From Hyphomicrobiales bacterium (GTDB lineage Bacteria; Pseudomonadota; Alphaproteobacteria; Rhizobiales; Aestuariivirgaceae): 15,555 nt of DNA. The stretch lies in contig JALWJW010000206.1 in NCBI GenBank assembly GCA_026996935.1, positions 1-15,555 of the forward strand, given 5' to 3'. Position 1 is the stretch's first letter; every line of letters starts with the position of its first letter. This document shows positions 7,452 to 13,687 of the stretch, one piece after another. Below the pieces are notes generated by a model. It made no database searches, was not told the origin of the DNA, and was given only the letters and a program-made list of their open reading frames with translations. A program made the translations under genes and the position numbers.

Positions 7452-7484
7452 AAATTTTCTCGCATTTCAGCTAGAGGTGAATAT

Positions 7485-8294
7485 CTATTCGATACCTAGA
7501 ACATCAATCATATTATAAAGCCCAGGTTTTTGATTATTTGCCCAAAGAGCTGCTTTAACCGCACCATTTGCGAAGATGTCTCTGGACTGTGCATGATGAC
7601 TTAACTTGATTTGCTCATCAGGGCCAGCAAAAATCACATCGTGATCGCCAACCACCGAACCACCGCGCAAGGTTGCAAAGCCAATATCGCCTGATTTGCG
7701 CTCACCTGTGTGGCCCTCGCGTGACATGACGGCACGGTCTTTAAGATCAATATTACGGCCTTGTGCAGCAGCTTGTCCTAAAAGTAATGCCGTGCCAGAT
7801 GGGGCATCAACTTTGTGCTTGTGGTGCATTTCTAAAATTTCGATATCGAAATCTTCATCAAGTGCAGCAGAAACCTGCTTGACCAGTTTAGCTAAAAGAT
7901 TGACCCCAAGGCTCATATTACCAGACTTGACAATACGAGCATGGCGCGCTGCCGCTGCAATTGCTTTTTCATCTGTCTCGGTAAAACCAGTGGTGCCGAT
8001 AATATGGACAATACGCGCCTGAGCACAAATTTCACTTAGTTCAACGGTGGCGTGCGGTACGGTAAAATCAATGATACCATCGATCTTTAATGCTAATTCC
8101 AAGGGGTTCTCGGTAATGGTTATATCAAGCGCGCCAATGCCGGCTAATGTACCCATGTCCTGACCAACCAGCCCAGAGCCTTTTGGTTCAGTTCCACCAG
8201 CAACTTCACAGCCCTCAGTTTCGTGAACAATACGTGTCAGGGTGCGGCCCATACGCCCGCCCGCCCCAGCAATGGCAAGTCGCATATTACTCAT
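7485..8294 (-). CDS. dapB: 4-hydroxy-tetrahydrodipicolinate reductase
   Basis: DapB reduces 4-hydroxy-tetrahydrodipicolinate with NAD(P)H on the way to diaminopimelate and lysine, used for peptidoglycan and protein. The 269-residue protein has the Rossmann turn AIAGAGGRMGRTL at 8-20, the GTTGF loop at 100-104, the active-site block EMHHKHKVDAPSGTA at 155-169 (His157/His158 and Lys161), and the C-terminal GLYNMIDVLG. I chose ATG at 8294. It gives the normal length and has GGAAGG 7 nt upstream, inside the preceding gene. A frame open to 8381 would overlap that gene by 88 nt with unrelated residues. Start and upstream stop share one base (TGATG), so translation is probably coupled. Confidence 0.97.
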   Translation of the reverse strand: MSNMRLAIAGAGGRMGRTLTRIVHETEGCEVAGGTEPKGSGLVGQDMGTLAGIGALDITITENPLELALKIDGIIDFTVPHATVELSEICAQARIVHIIGTTGFTETDEKAIAAAARHARIVKSGNMSLGVNLLAKLVKQVSAALDEDFDIEILEMHHKHKVDAPSGTALLLGQAAAQGRNIDLKDRAVMSREGHTGERKSGDIGFATLRGGSVVGDHDVIFAGPDEQIKLSHHAQSRDIFANGAVKAALWANNQKPGLYNMIDVLGIE

Positions 8295-8578
8295 CACGCA
8301 CCTTCCACAATCATAATGTAAGGAATACCGGCATTTTCGCGTTTTTCTTTCGCGGCTTGATATTCTGGCGAATTGTAACACGCTAATGCCGTTTCATAAG
8401 ATGGAAACTCGATAATCACATTACGTGCATGACCATCCCCCTCAAGGTTGGTGTGTCGACCACCGCGAGCCAGAATTTTAGCATCATACTTTTTAAAAGC
8501 GATGGCAGAACCTTCGATGTATTGTTGATATTGATCTGCATCCGTAACCGTTACATGGGCGACCCAATAACCTTTCAT
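8294..8578 (-). CDS. DUF1330 family protein
   Basis: This 94-residue protein has the dimeric alpha-beta barrel pattern of DUF1330. It starts KGYWVAHVTVTDADQYQQYI, then has KYDAKILARGG, the EGDGHARNVIIEFPSYETAL segment and the final EYQAAKEKRENAG-type helix. These small ferredoxin-like proteins have no agreed reaction; heme, flavin or small-ligand binding in related barrels is only an analogy. A Shine-Dalgarno (AGAGGAT) overlaps the pheT stop, and only 4 nt separate the two genes. Its stop overlaps the dapB start by one base. It is therefore embedded in a translation-coupled run of essential genes, which suggests stable co-expression but does not reveal a role. Confidence 0.9.
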   Translation of the reverse strand: MKGYWVAHVTVTDADQYQQYIEGSAIAFKKYDAKILARGGRHTNLEGDGHARNVIIEFPSYETALACYNSPEYQAAKEKRENAGIPYIMIVEGA

Positions 8579-8582
8579 CGTT

Positions 8583-10985
8583 TTATCCTCTTAAACTTCC
8601 GCCAGTGGCTTTTTCAACTTTGTTGATGACTTTAGCACAAACCGCTTCAATGTCTTCATCGGTTAGCGTTTTGGCTTTTGGCTGCAATGTAATTTCAAAA
8701 GCAATTGATTTGTTATCAGCGCCAATGGAATCGCCCATAAACACATCAAAAATAGAGACATCAGTAATAAGAGACTTATCGGCCCCTTTTGCTGCCTTTT
8801 CAATTTTTTCTGCTGGCGTATCTTTGGATACAACAAAAGCAAAGTCGCGTTTGACCGACATAAGATCAGAAACATTTAGCGCCGGGCGTGCCGCTGATTT
8901 TTGTTTGCCTGTTGGAATATTGTTCAGGACAATTTCAAAACCGACCAACGGACCTTTAACGCCCATTTTTTCCAAAACAAACGGATGAATTTCACCAAAC
9001 CAACCCAGTTGATTTTTGGGGCCAAGTTGGAAAGTACCAGAGCGCCCAGGGTGGAACCAGTCAGGTGCACCTTGCACAACTTGCAGGCTTTGAACTGGTG
9101 CGCCAGCTTCTTTAAGCGCTGTAATGGCATCTGCCTTGGCATCGAAACAATCAACATTTCTTTGTTGTTCATTCCAGGCCCGTGAAATCATATTGCCACG
9201 GCGCACACCACAAGCGCGCAATGTTTCATCTTCAGGCTTGTCACCCAAATAAACTTGGCCCACTTCAAACAAACCAACATCTAATGTTCCACGTGCAACA
9301 TTGCGTCCAACCGCTGAAATCAGGTTCGGCAACAAAGATGGCCGCATATCAGATAGCTCAACAGAAATAGGGTTTGCCAGTTTGACTTCAGGCTTGCCGC
9401 CACCAAACAATTTGGCTTGCTCTTCTGGCAGGAAGGACCATGTTACGGCTTCGCAAAGCCCTTGAGTGGCAAGTTTGCGCCGCGTGGCCAACATGCGTTT
9501 TTGAATGACCGTAAGAACAGGTTTTGCAATCTCATTAAACCGAGGTAGCGCCACTTCAGGCACATTATCTAAGCCGATAATGCGGCAAACTTCTTCAACA
9601 AGATCAGCTTCCCCGTTTACATCAGGGCGCCATGGTGGAATAGAGCATTCTAAACCATCATCTTTAACGGCCGTTTCAAAGCCAAGTGAGTTTAAAATTT
9701 CAGCCTGACGTGAAAGGTCGACATCAAGTCCACCAAGAGTTTTGACTCGATCTCCACGCAAGAAATAAGTTTTGCTGACATCAGGGGTTTGACCCGCTTG
9801 AGTTTTATGAGAAACCTCACCGCCACAAATGTCTAAAATAAGTTTTGTCGCAATATCAACGCCAGTGTCTAAATACGTCGGGTCGATACCACGTTCAAAA
9901 CGATACCGTGCATCGGATTGAACATTTAACTTACGCCCCGTGGTGGCGGTGCGGATAGGATCAAAATAGGCAACTTCTAAAAACACATCTGTTGTGTTTT
10001 CCTGACAGCCGGTTTCTTCACCACCCATAATACCGCCGATGCTTTCAGCGCTATTGTCATCGGCAATGACGGTCATAGTATCATCAAGTTTGTAGGTTTT
10101 GCCATCAAGAGCAACAAGACTTTCGCCCTCTTTAGCAAAGCGAACCTGTATATTGCCGTTGACTTTTGCTGCATCAAAAACGTGCAGCGGGCGAGCATAA
10201 GCAATGGTGACATAATTGGTAATATCAACAAGGGCTGAAATTGGACGAAGACCAACAGCGCGCAAGCGGCGTTGCATCCATTCAGGAGATGGCCCGTTTT
10301 TAACACCTTTAAAGAATCGCCCGATAAAATGAGGACACGGTGTTGTGTCACCATCAGGAAAATTTAGAGAAACCGAAATCGGGCTGTCATAGTTGCCCTC
10401 TACAGGTTCAATATTTAAAGGTTTAAGCGTGCCTAAGCCTTTTGCGGCCAAATCACGTGCTACGCCATATACACCCAACGCATCAGGGCGGTTTGGTGTG
10501 ATGGCAATATCAATAATCGGATCATCAAGACCAAGCGCTTCAGCAGCAGATGTACCAACAGCAATATCTTCGTTGAAATCAATAATCCCATCGTGATCTT
10601 CTGAGATCATCAATTCGCGTTCTGAACACAGCATACCCGCTGATTCAACACCGCGAATAACACCTGTTTGTAAATCAACACCTGTGCCTGGCACATGAGT
10701 GCCCGGGCCAGCAAAAACACCAACAAGGCCAGTGCGTGCATTTGGTGCGCCACAAACAACTTGCACCATGCCGTCTTTGGTCTCCACATCGCACACCCGC
10801 AACCGATCAGCATCGGGGTGTTGACGTGCTTCAATCACCTTGGCCACGGTGAAATCTTTTAAGACTTCAGCCATGTTTTCAACGCCTTCAACTTCAAGGC
10901 CGGTGTCATTAAGAGCGGTACAGATTTCTTCTAATGAAGCATCGGTATCAAGATATTCTTTGAGCCATGATAATGTAAATTTCAT
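8583..10985 (-). CDS. pheT: Phenylalanyl-tRNA synthetase, beta subunit
   Basis: PheT pairs with PheS as the (alpha-beta)2 enzyme that charges tRNA-Phe; the beta chain binds tRNA and edits Tyr-tRNA-Phe. All domains of the bacterial 800-residue form are present. The N-terminal FTLSWLKEYL is followed by an EMAP/OB tRNA-binding domain at about 40-150, with HPDADRL and VCGAPN. The B3/B4 editing domain is at about 210-382, with GLRPISALVDITNYV at 245-259. B5 is at about 403-470, with SIPPWRPDV. The catalytic-like core is at about 486-690 and the ferredoxin-fold anticodon-binding domain at 706-799, starting near SVKRDFAFVV. The start ATG overlaps the pheS stop by 4 nt (ATGA). Confidence 0.99.
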   Translation of the reverse strand: MKFTLSWLKEYLDTDASLEEICTALNDTGLEVEGVENMAEVLKDFTVAKVIEARQHPDADRLRVCDVETKDGMVQVVCGAPNARTGLVGVFAGPGTHVPGTGVDLQTGVIRGVESAGMLCSERELMISEDHDGIIDFNEDIAVGTSAAEALGLDDPIIDIAITPNRPDALGVYGVARDLAAKGLGTLKPLNIEPVEGNYDSPISVSLNFPDGDTTPCPHFIGRFFKGVKNGPSPEWMQRRLRAVGLRPISALVDITNYVTIAYARPLHVFDAAKVNGNIQVRFAKEGESLVALDGKTYKLDDTMTVIADDNSAESIGGIMGGEETGCQENTTDVFLEVAYFDPIRTATTGRKLNVQSDARYRFERGIDPTYLDTGVDIATKLILDICGGEVSHKTQAGQTPDVSKTYFLRGDRVKTLGGLDVDLSRQAEILNSLGFETAVKDDGLECSIPPWRPDVNGEADLVEEVCRIIGLDNVPEVALPRFNEIAKPVLTVIQKRMLATRRKLATQGLCEAVTWSFLPEEQAKLFGGGKPEVKLANPISVELSDMRPSLLPNLISAVGRNVARGTLDVGLFEVGQVYLGDKPEDETLRACGVRRGNMISRAWNEQQRNVDCFDAKADAITALKEAGAPVQSLQVVQGAPDWFHPGRSGTFQLGPKNQLGWFGEIHPFVLEKMGVKGPLVGFEIVLNNIPTGKQKSAARPALNVSDLMSVKRDFAFVVSKDTPAEKIEKAAKGADKSLITDVSIFDVFMGDSIGADNKSIAFEITLQPKAKTLTDEDIEAVCAKVINKVEKATGGSLRG

Positions 10986-12064
10986 GATAGGCCTCCCGCA
11001 AGGTTTGGAACATTCAGGGCCGAAAAGCCATAGTGTCTAAGCCAACGTAAATCTGATTCAAAAAACGCCCGTAAATCTGGAATGCCATATTTGAGCATCG
11101 CAATACGATCAATGCCCACGCCAAAGGCAAAGCCCTGAACTTTATCGGGGTCAAGCCCGCCAGCGCGAATGACATTTGGGTGAACCATGCCAGAACCCAA
11201 AATTTCAAGCCAATCATCTCCCTCGCCAATTTTCACCTGACCATTTTCCCAGGTGCAGCCAATGTCGATTTCCATTGACGGTTCGGTAAACGGGAAATGA
11301 GAAGAGCGGAACCGCATTTTCACATCATCAAGTTCAAAAATGGCTTTACAGAATTCTGTTAAAGTCCATTTGAGGTGACCAAGGTGAATGTCGCTATCAA
11401 GCACCAATCCCTCAACCTGATGGAACATCGGGGTGTGGGTCTGATCTGAATCACAACGGAACGTACGGCCTGGCGCAATGATGCGAATGGGTGGTTGATT
11501 TGTTTCCATTGTGCGAATTTGCACAGGTGATGTGTGTGTCCGTAAAACCTTGCGTGAACCATCTTTATCCGGATTAAAATAAAATGTGTCATGTTCCTGA
11601 CGCGCTGGATGCTCATCGGGAATATTAAGCGCGCCAAAATTATACCAGTCAGATTCGATATGTGGACCTTCAGCAACGCTAAAGCCCAGATCACCAAAAA
11701 TTTGAACGACTTCTTCCCAAACCTGCGAAACCGGATGAATAGTTCCTTCTGAACGTTTGCGCGCCGGGAGTGTGACATCCACATGCTCAGTTGCTAAACG
11801 TAAATCCATGGCTTGCTTTTTAAGCACTTCTTTTTGAGTGGCAATGGCTTGTGAAACGCGCGCTTTTAAAGCGTTAAGCGCCTGACCTGTACTTTTGCGT
11901 TGTTCGGGGTCAAGTTTGCCCATGCCCTTCATCATGGCTGAAATCGTTCCCTTTTTGCCAAGGGCACCAATGCGGACTTCTTCAAGGGCTTGTTCGTTGC
12001 TGGCTTGGTCCACTTGGGCAATCAGGTCTTGCTCAAGTTTTTCCAGATCGAGTGTTTCAGTCAT
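10982..12064 (-). CDS. pheS: Phenylalanyl-tRNA synthetase, alpha subunit
   Basis: PheS carries the class II catalytic site that activates phenylalanine and charges tRNA-Phe. The 360-residue protein has an N-terminal coiled-coil arm (about 1-90), HTSPVQIRTM at 177-186, and motif 2 around 198-223 (PGRTFRCDSDQTHTPMFHQ). It also has FPFTEPSMEID at 257-267 and motif 3 GFAFGVGIDRIAML at 311-324. The start is ATG at 12064 with GGAAG about 6 nt upstream on the minus strand. A TTG at 12085 would run through this site and add seven residues. The gene follows a terminator-like hairpin downstream of rplT, so its expression may be uncoupled from, or attenuated relative to, the ribosomal genes. Confidence 0.99.
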   Translation of the reverse strand: MTETLDLEKLEQDLIAQVDQASNEQALEEVRIGALGKKGTISAMMKGMGKLDPEQRKSTGQALNALKARVSQAIATQKEVLKKQAMDLRLATEHVDVTLPARKRSEGTIHPVSQVWEEVVQIFGDLGFSVAEGPHIESDWYNFGALNIPDEHPARQEHDTFYFNPDKDGSRKVLRTHTSPVQIRTMETNQPPIRIIAPGRTFRCDSDQTHTPMFHQVEGLVLDSDIHLGHLKWTLTEFCKAIFELDDVKMRFRSSHFPFTEPSMEIDIGCTWENGQVKIGEGDDWLEILGSGMVHPNVIRAGGLDPDKVQGFAFGVGIDRIAMLKYGIPDLRAFFESDLRWLRHYGFSALNVPNLAGGLS

Positions 12065-12086
12065 GGTAAACTTCCGAAAGTTCAAT

Positions 12087-12116
12087 GTTATATAGATAAA
12101 AAAATACTGGGCACAA
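12087..12116 (-). promoter_or_regulatory. Possible pheS promoter
   Basis: On the minus strand TATAAC at 12092-12087 matches the -10 consensus at 5 of 6 positions. A TTGTGC hexamer lies 18 nt upstream and matches -35 only at TTG. It would give a very short leader that still includes the GGAAG Shine-Dalgarno. The -35 overlaps the terminator stem, so the two readings compete. This is a weak call. Confidence 0.3.
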
Positions 12117-12158
12117 ATCAGATTAAACTCAAAAAGAGCTTAACCGTTTGGGCCCAGT
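12098..12158 (-). terminator. Terminator or attenuator between rplT and pheS
   Basis: On the minus strand ACTGGGC (12158-12152) pairs perfectly with GCCCAGT (12112-12106), followed by A and seven Ts (12104-12098). The 39-nt loop contains a second small hairpin (AAGCTC/GAGTTT with one mismatch around a T-rich loop). The position, 117 nt after the rplT stop begins and 34 nt before the pheS ATG, fits either the end of the rpmI-rplT transcript or an attenuator controlling pheST. The large loop makes it less stable than a compact terminator. Confidence 0.6.
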
Positions 12159-12173
12159 AAAAACAGATGTATG

Positions 12174-12201
12174 TGGGTGCAATCACCTAAGTGCGCACCC
12201 A
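12174..12201 (-). repeat. Stem-loop just downstream of rplT
   Basis: TGGGTGC and GCACCCA form a 7-bp perfect stem, extendable with wobble pairs, around a 14-nt loop beginning 12 nt past the rplT stop. The next T-rich run is more than 10 nt away, so it is not itself a convincing terminator. Its TGGG and CCCA segments could also pair with those of the neighbouring terminator hairpin, as in attenuation systems. That alternative pairing is inference. Confidence 0.45.
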
Positions 12202-12213
12202 TGTGGCGTAAAC

Positions 12214-12570
12214 CTATTGCAACGCAGCTTGGGCTTTTTCAACCAAAACTTTGAACGCTGCAGGCTCGTGCACGGCAAGGTCAGCCATAACTTTACGGTC
12301 AACCTCAATACCTGCTTTAGTGAGCCCGTTGATAAATCGGCCATAAGTCATGCCGTGTTGACGGCTTGCAGCATTAATACGCTGGATCCATAAGCTGCGG
12401 AAATTCCGTTTGCGCTGGCGTCTGTCGCGATAGGCGTATTCACCCGCCTTCTCAACCGCTTGCTTTGCGATTTTGATGGTATTTTTGCGACGGCCATAAT
12501 AGCCTTTGGCTGCTTTAATTACTTTTTTGTGACGGGCGTGGCCAGTCGTCCCACGTGTTGTACGTGCCAT
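12214..12570 (-). CDS. rplT: 50S ribosomal protein L20
   Basis: L20 binds 23S rRNA early in large-subunit assembly and in several bacteria also represses its own operon by binding the mRNA. The 118-residue basic protein has the typical start MARTTRGTTGHARHKKVIK, then AKGYYGRRKNTIKIAKQAV, YRDRRQRKRNFRSLWIQRIN and the C-terminal globular part GMTYGRFINGLTKAGIEVDR. Length is standard. TAGGAG lies 8 nt before the ATG on the minus strand. It is 35 nt downstream of rpmI, with which it is surely co-transcribed. Confidence 0.99.
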   Translation of the reverse strand: MARTTRGTTGHARHKKVIKAAKGYYGRRKNTIKIAKQAVEKAGEYAYRDRRQRKRNFRSLWIQRINAASRQHGMTYGRFINGLTKAGIEVDRKVMADLAVHEPAAFKVLVEKAQAALQ

Positions 12571-12605
12571 GATCTAAACTCCTAAAAATACGTGTAAACT
12601 GGCGA

Positions 12606-12803
12606 TTAGCCGTTTGGTAAAAACTTGCGAACGATTTTTGCATCACATTCTGCAAGGATTTGAGTACCACGCTGATTTCTAAGCTGTTTATTGGTACGTT
12701 TAATCATGCCGTGTTGCTTGTTAGCCTGACTTGCACGAACCTTGCCGGAAGCGGTCAGTTTAAAACGCTTTTTAGCAGAGGATTTTGTTTTCATCTTGGG
12801 CAT
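12606..12803 (-). CDS. rpmI: 50S ribosomal protein L35
   Basis: L35 is a small basic protein of the large ribosomal subunit. The 65-residue sequence MPKMKTKSSAKKRFKLTASG, followed by a KVRASQANKQHGMIKRTNK core, is the standard family pattern and length. An AAGGAA Shine-Dalgarno precedes the ATG on the minus strand. Unlike the continuous infC-rpmI-rplT arrangement of E. coli, the gene here is separated from infC by a 210-nt gap. That gap holds a strong terminator, a promoter-like pair and a folded leader, so rpmI-rplT probably has its own transcription start. Confidence 0.99.
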   Translation of the reverse strand: MPKMKTKSSAKKRFKLTASGKVRASQANKQHGMIKRTNKQLRNQRGTQILAECDAKIVRKFLPNG

Positions 12804-12836
12804 TTGCTATTCCTTAAATACAAAGTTGAGCTTATT

Positions 12837-12880
12837 GAACCGACACGGCTGCCCCTTGATTGCTCAAGGCCGGACGGTTC
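12837..12880 (-). promoter_or_regulatory. Structured leader of rpmI-rplT
   Basis: An outer stem GAACCG/CGGTTC (12880-12875 with 12842-12837) encloses a perfect 6-bp hairpin CCTTGA/TCAAGG closed by the tetraloop GCAA, a GNRA-type loop, at 12869-12854. The fold sits directly after the predicted transcription start and ends 34 nt before the rpmI ATG. L20 autoregulates through rpmI leader RNA in E. coli and Bacillus, so an L20-binding leader is a reasonable hypothesis here; no match to a known L20 motif was established. Confidence 0.5.
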
Positions 12881-12891
12881 TAAGACGCTGG

Positions 12892-12920
12892 TATATATGC
12901 TGCTCTGGTGAAAATTGCAA
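12892..12920 (-). promoter_or_regulatory. Candidate promoter of rpmI-rplT
   Basis: On the minus strand TTGCAA (12920-12915) and TATATA (12897-12892) are separated by exactly 17 nt. Each matches the sigma-70-type consensus at 4 of 6 positions. The -35 lies at the end of the infC terminator T-tract, as expected where one unit ends and the next begins. The start would be near 12885, giving a leader of about 80 nt. Confidence 0.5.
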
Positions 12921-12921
12921 G

Positions 12922-12960
12922 AAAAAAGGCACCTTGGACGCGATGCCACAGGTGCCTTTT
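12922..12960 (-). terminator. Intrinsic terminator downstream of infC
   Basis: On the minus strand AAAAGGCACC (12960-12951) pairs perfectly with GGTGCCTTTT (12933-12924). A further T-A pair and a TGG/CCA extension lie inside the 17-nt loop, and the run of Ts continues to 12922. It begins 54 nt after the infC stop. This is the clearest terminator in the window. Confidence 0.88.
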
Positions 12961-13013
12961 GTAAAATCATCAGTTTTTCGGCCAAATTGCTGAAAAACGA
13001 AGGTATTTAGCGA

Positions 13014-13553
13014 TTAACGCGGCCCTAAGATCATCATCATCTGACGACCTTCCATTTTGGCCCGTGTTTCCACTTTGGCAAATTCTGCACTGTCAGCCTC
13101 AACTCGGTCCAAAAGTGCACGGCCAAGGTTGATGTGAGCCATCTCACGACCGCGAAAACGAATAGTAACTTTAACTTTATCGCCATTGCCGATAAATTTG
13201 GTCGCTGCTTTCATTTTCGTTTCATAATCGTGAGTATCGATGTTGGGCCGCATCTTGATTTCTTTAACTTCGATAACTTTCTGTTTCTTGCGCGCCTCAT
13301 TGGCTTTTTTCTGCGCCTGGAACTTAAATTTACCATAGTCGAGAATTTTACATACAGGCGGCTTGGCTGTTGGTGACACTTCTACAAGGTCCAACCCAGC
13401 ATCTGCTGCAATATCAAGGGCTTGGCTTGTGGGCATTGGCCCGCGCTTTTCGCCGCTTTCATCGATTACTAAAACTGTTTCCGCTTCAATTTTTTGATTA
13501 ACGCGAGGGCCATCATCGCGGGGTTTGATGGGCGCTCTATGTGGTCTGCGAAT
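13014..13553 (-). CDS. infC: Translation initiation factor IF-3, ATT start codon
   Basis: IF3 binds the 30S subunit, keeps it apart from 50S and checks start-codon/initiator-tRNA pairing. The 179-residue protein has the N-terminal domain (RVNQKIEAETVLVIDESGE, then SQALDIAADAGLDLVEVSP), the lysine-rich linker helix, and the C-terminal domain (MRPNIDTHDYETKMKAATKF, GDKVKVTIRFRGREMAH). The frame shows no ATG, GTG or TTG between an upstream in-frame TAG and an internal ATG at 13436, which would remove the first 39 residues and most of the conserved N-terminal strand. ATT at 13553-13551, giving (M)RRPHRAPIKPRDDGPRVNQ, lies 7 nt after AGGAG. Rare start codons in infC are known from E. coli (AUU), where they let IF3 repress its own translation. 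Confidence 0.96.
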   Translation of the reverse strand: MRRPHRAPIKPRDDGPRVNQKIEAETVLVIDESGEKRGPMPTSQALDIAADAGLDLVEVSPTAKPPVCKILDYGKFKFQAQKKANEARKKQKVIEVKEIKMRPNIDTHDYETKMKAATKFIGNGDKVKVTIRFRGREMAHINLGRALLDRVEADSAEFAKVETRAKMEGRQMMMILGPR

Positions 13554-13560
13554 AACAAAA

Positions 13561-13565
13561 CTCCT
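13561..13565 (-). promoter_or_regulatory. Ribosome binding site of infC deciding the ATT start
   Basis: AGGAG on the minus strand is separated by 7 nt from ATT at 13553-13551, the ideal distance. The internal ATG at 13436 has no comparable site. Confidence 0.85.
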
Positions 13566-13569
13566 TTTC

Positions 13570-13599
13570 TTGTCGCATATAAGTGTTTTAAGTATAACA
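13570..13599. promoter_or_regulatory. Candidate overlapping divergent promoters for infC and the hydrolase
   Basis: On the minus strand TGT-TATACT (13599-13591) reads as an extended -10 box, matching 5 of 6 plus the TGn element, and would start infC about 30 nt before its ATT. On the plus strand TTGTCG (13570-13575), a 17-nt spacer and TATAAC (13593-13598) form a promoter for the hydrolase, with matches of 4/6 and 5/6. The two -10 boxes lie on the same bases. Confidence 0.42.
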
Positions 13600-13687
13600 C
13601 ACTATCAGCCAATATACACCTTGTTGCTTTCCTGCAAGTAAAGAACCTGAAAAATTTGCGTTTTATTGTGAGAAAATAGAGAAAATC

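Noticed and set aside
8295..8381. Extended N-terminus for dapB beginning MLQFARISSRERK
   Set aside because: It runs through the DUF1330 coding region in another frame and adds 29 residues that DapB proteins lack; ATG at 8294 has a good Shine-Dalgarno.
8605..8988. Plus-strand frame of 127 codons antisense to the end of pheT
   Set aside because: It overlaps the conserved anticodon-binding domain of pheT on the opposite strand and shows no independent coding evidence.
11359..11784. Long alternative frame on the minus strand within pheS (141 codons)
   Set aside because: It lies entirely inside the unmistakable pheS coding frame and its translation shows no family pattern.
12140..12202. A 20-codon minus-strand reading frame (starts MGAHLGDCTHIHLF) in the rplT-pheS gap, considered as a pheM-like leader peptide
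   Set aside because: It has a single Phe codon and only a poorly placed AGG, 10 nt from the ATG. It does not show the Phe run expected of a pheST attenuator peptide.
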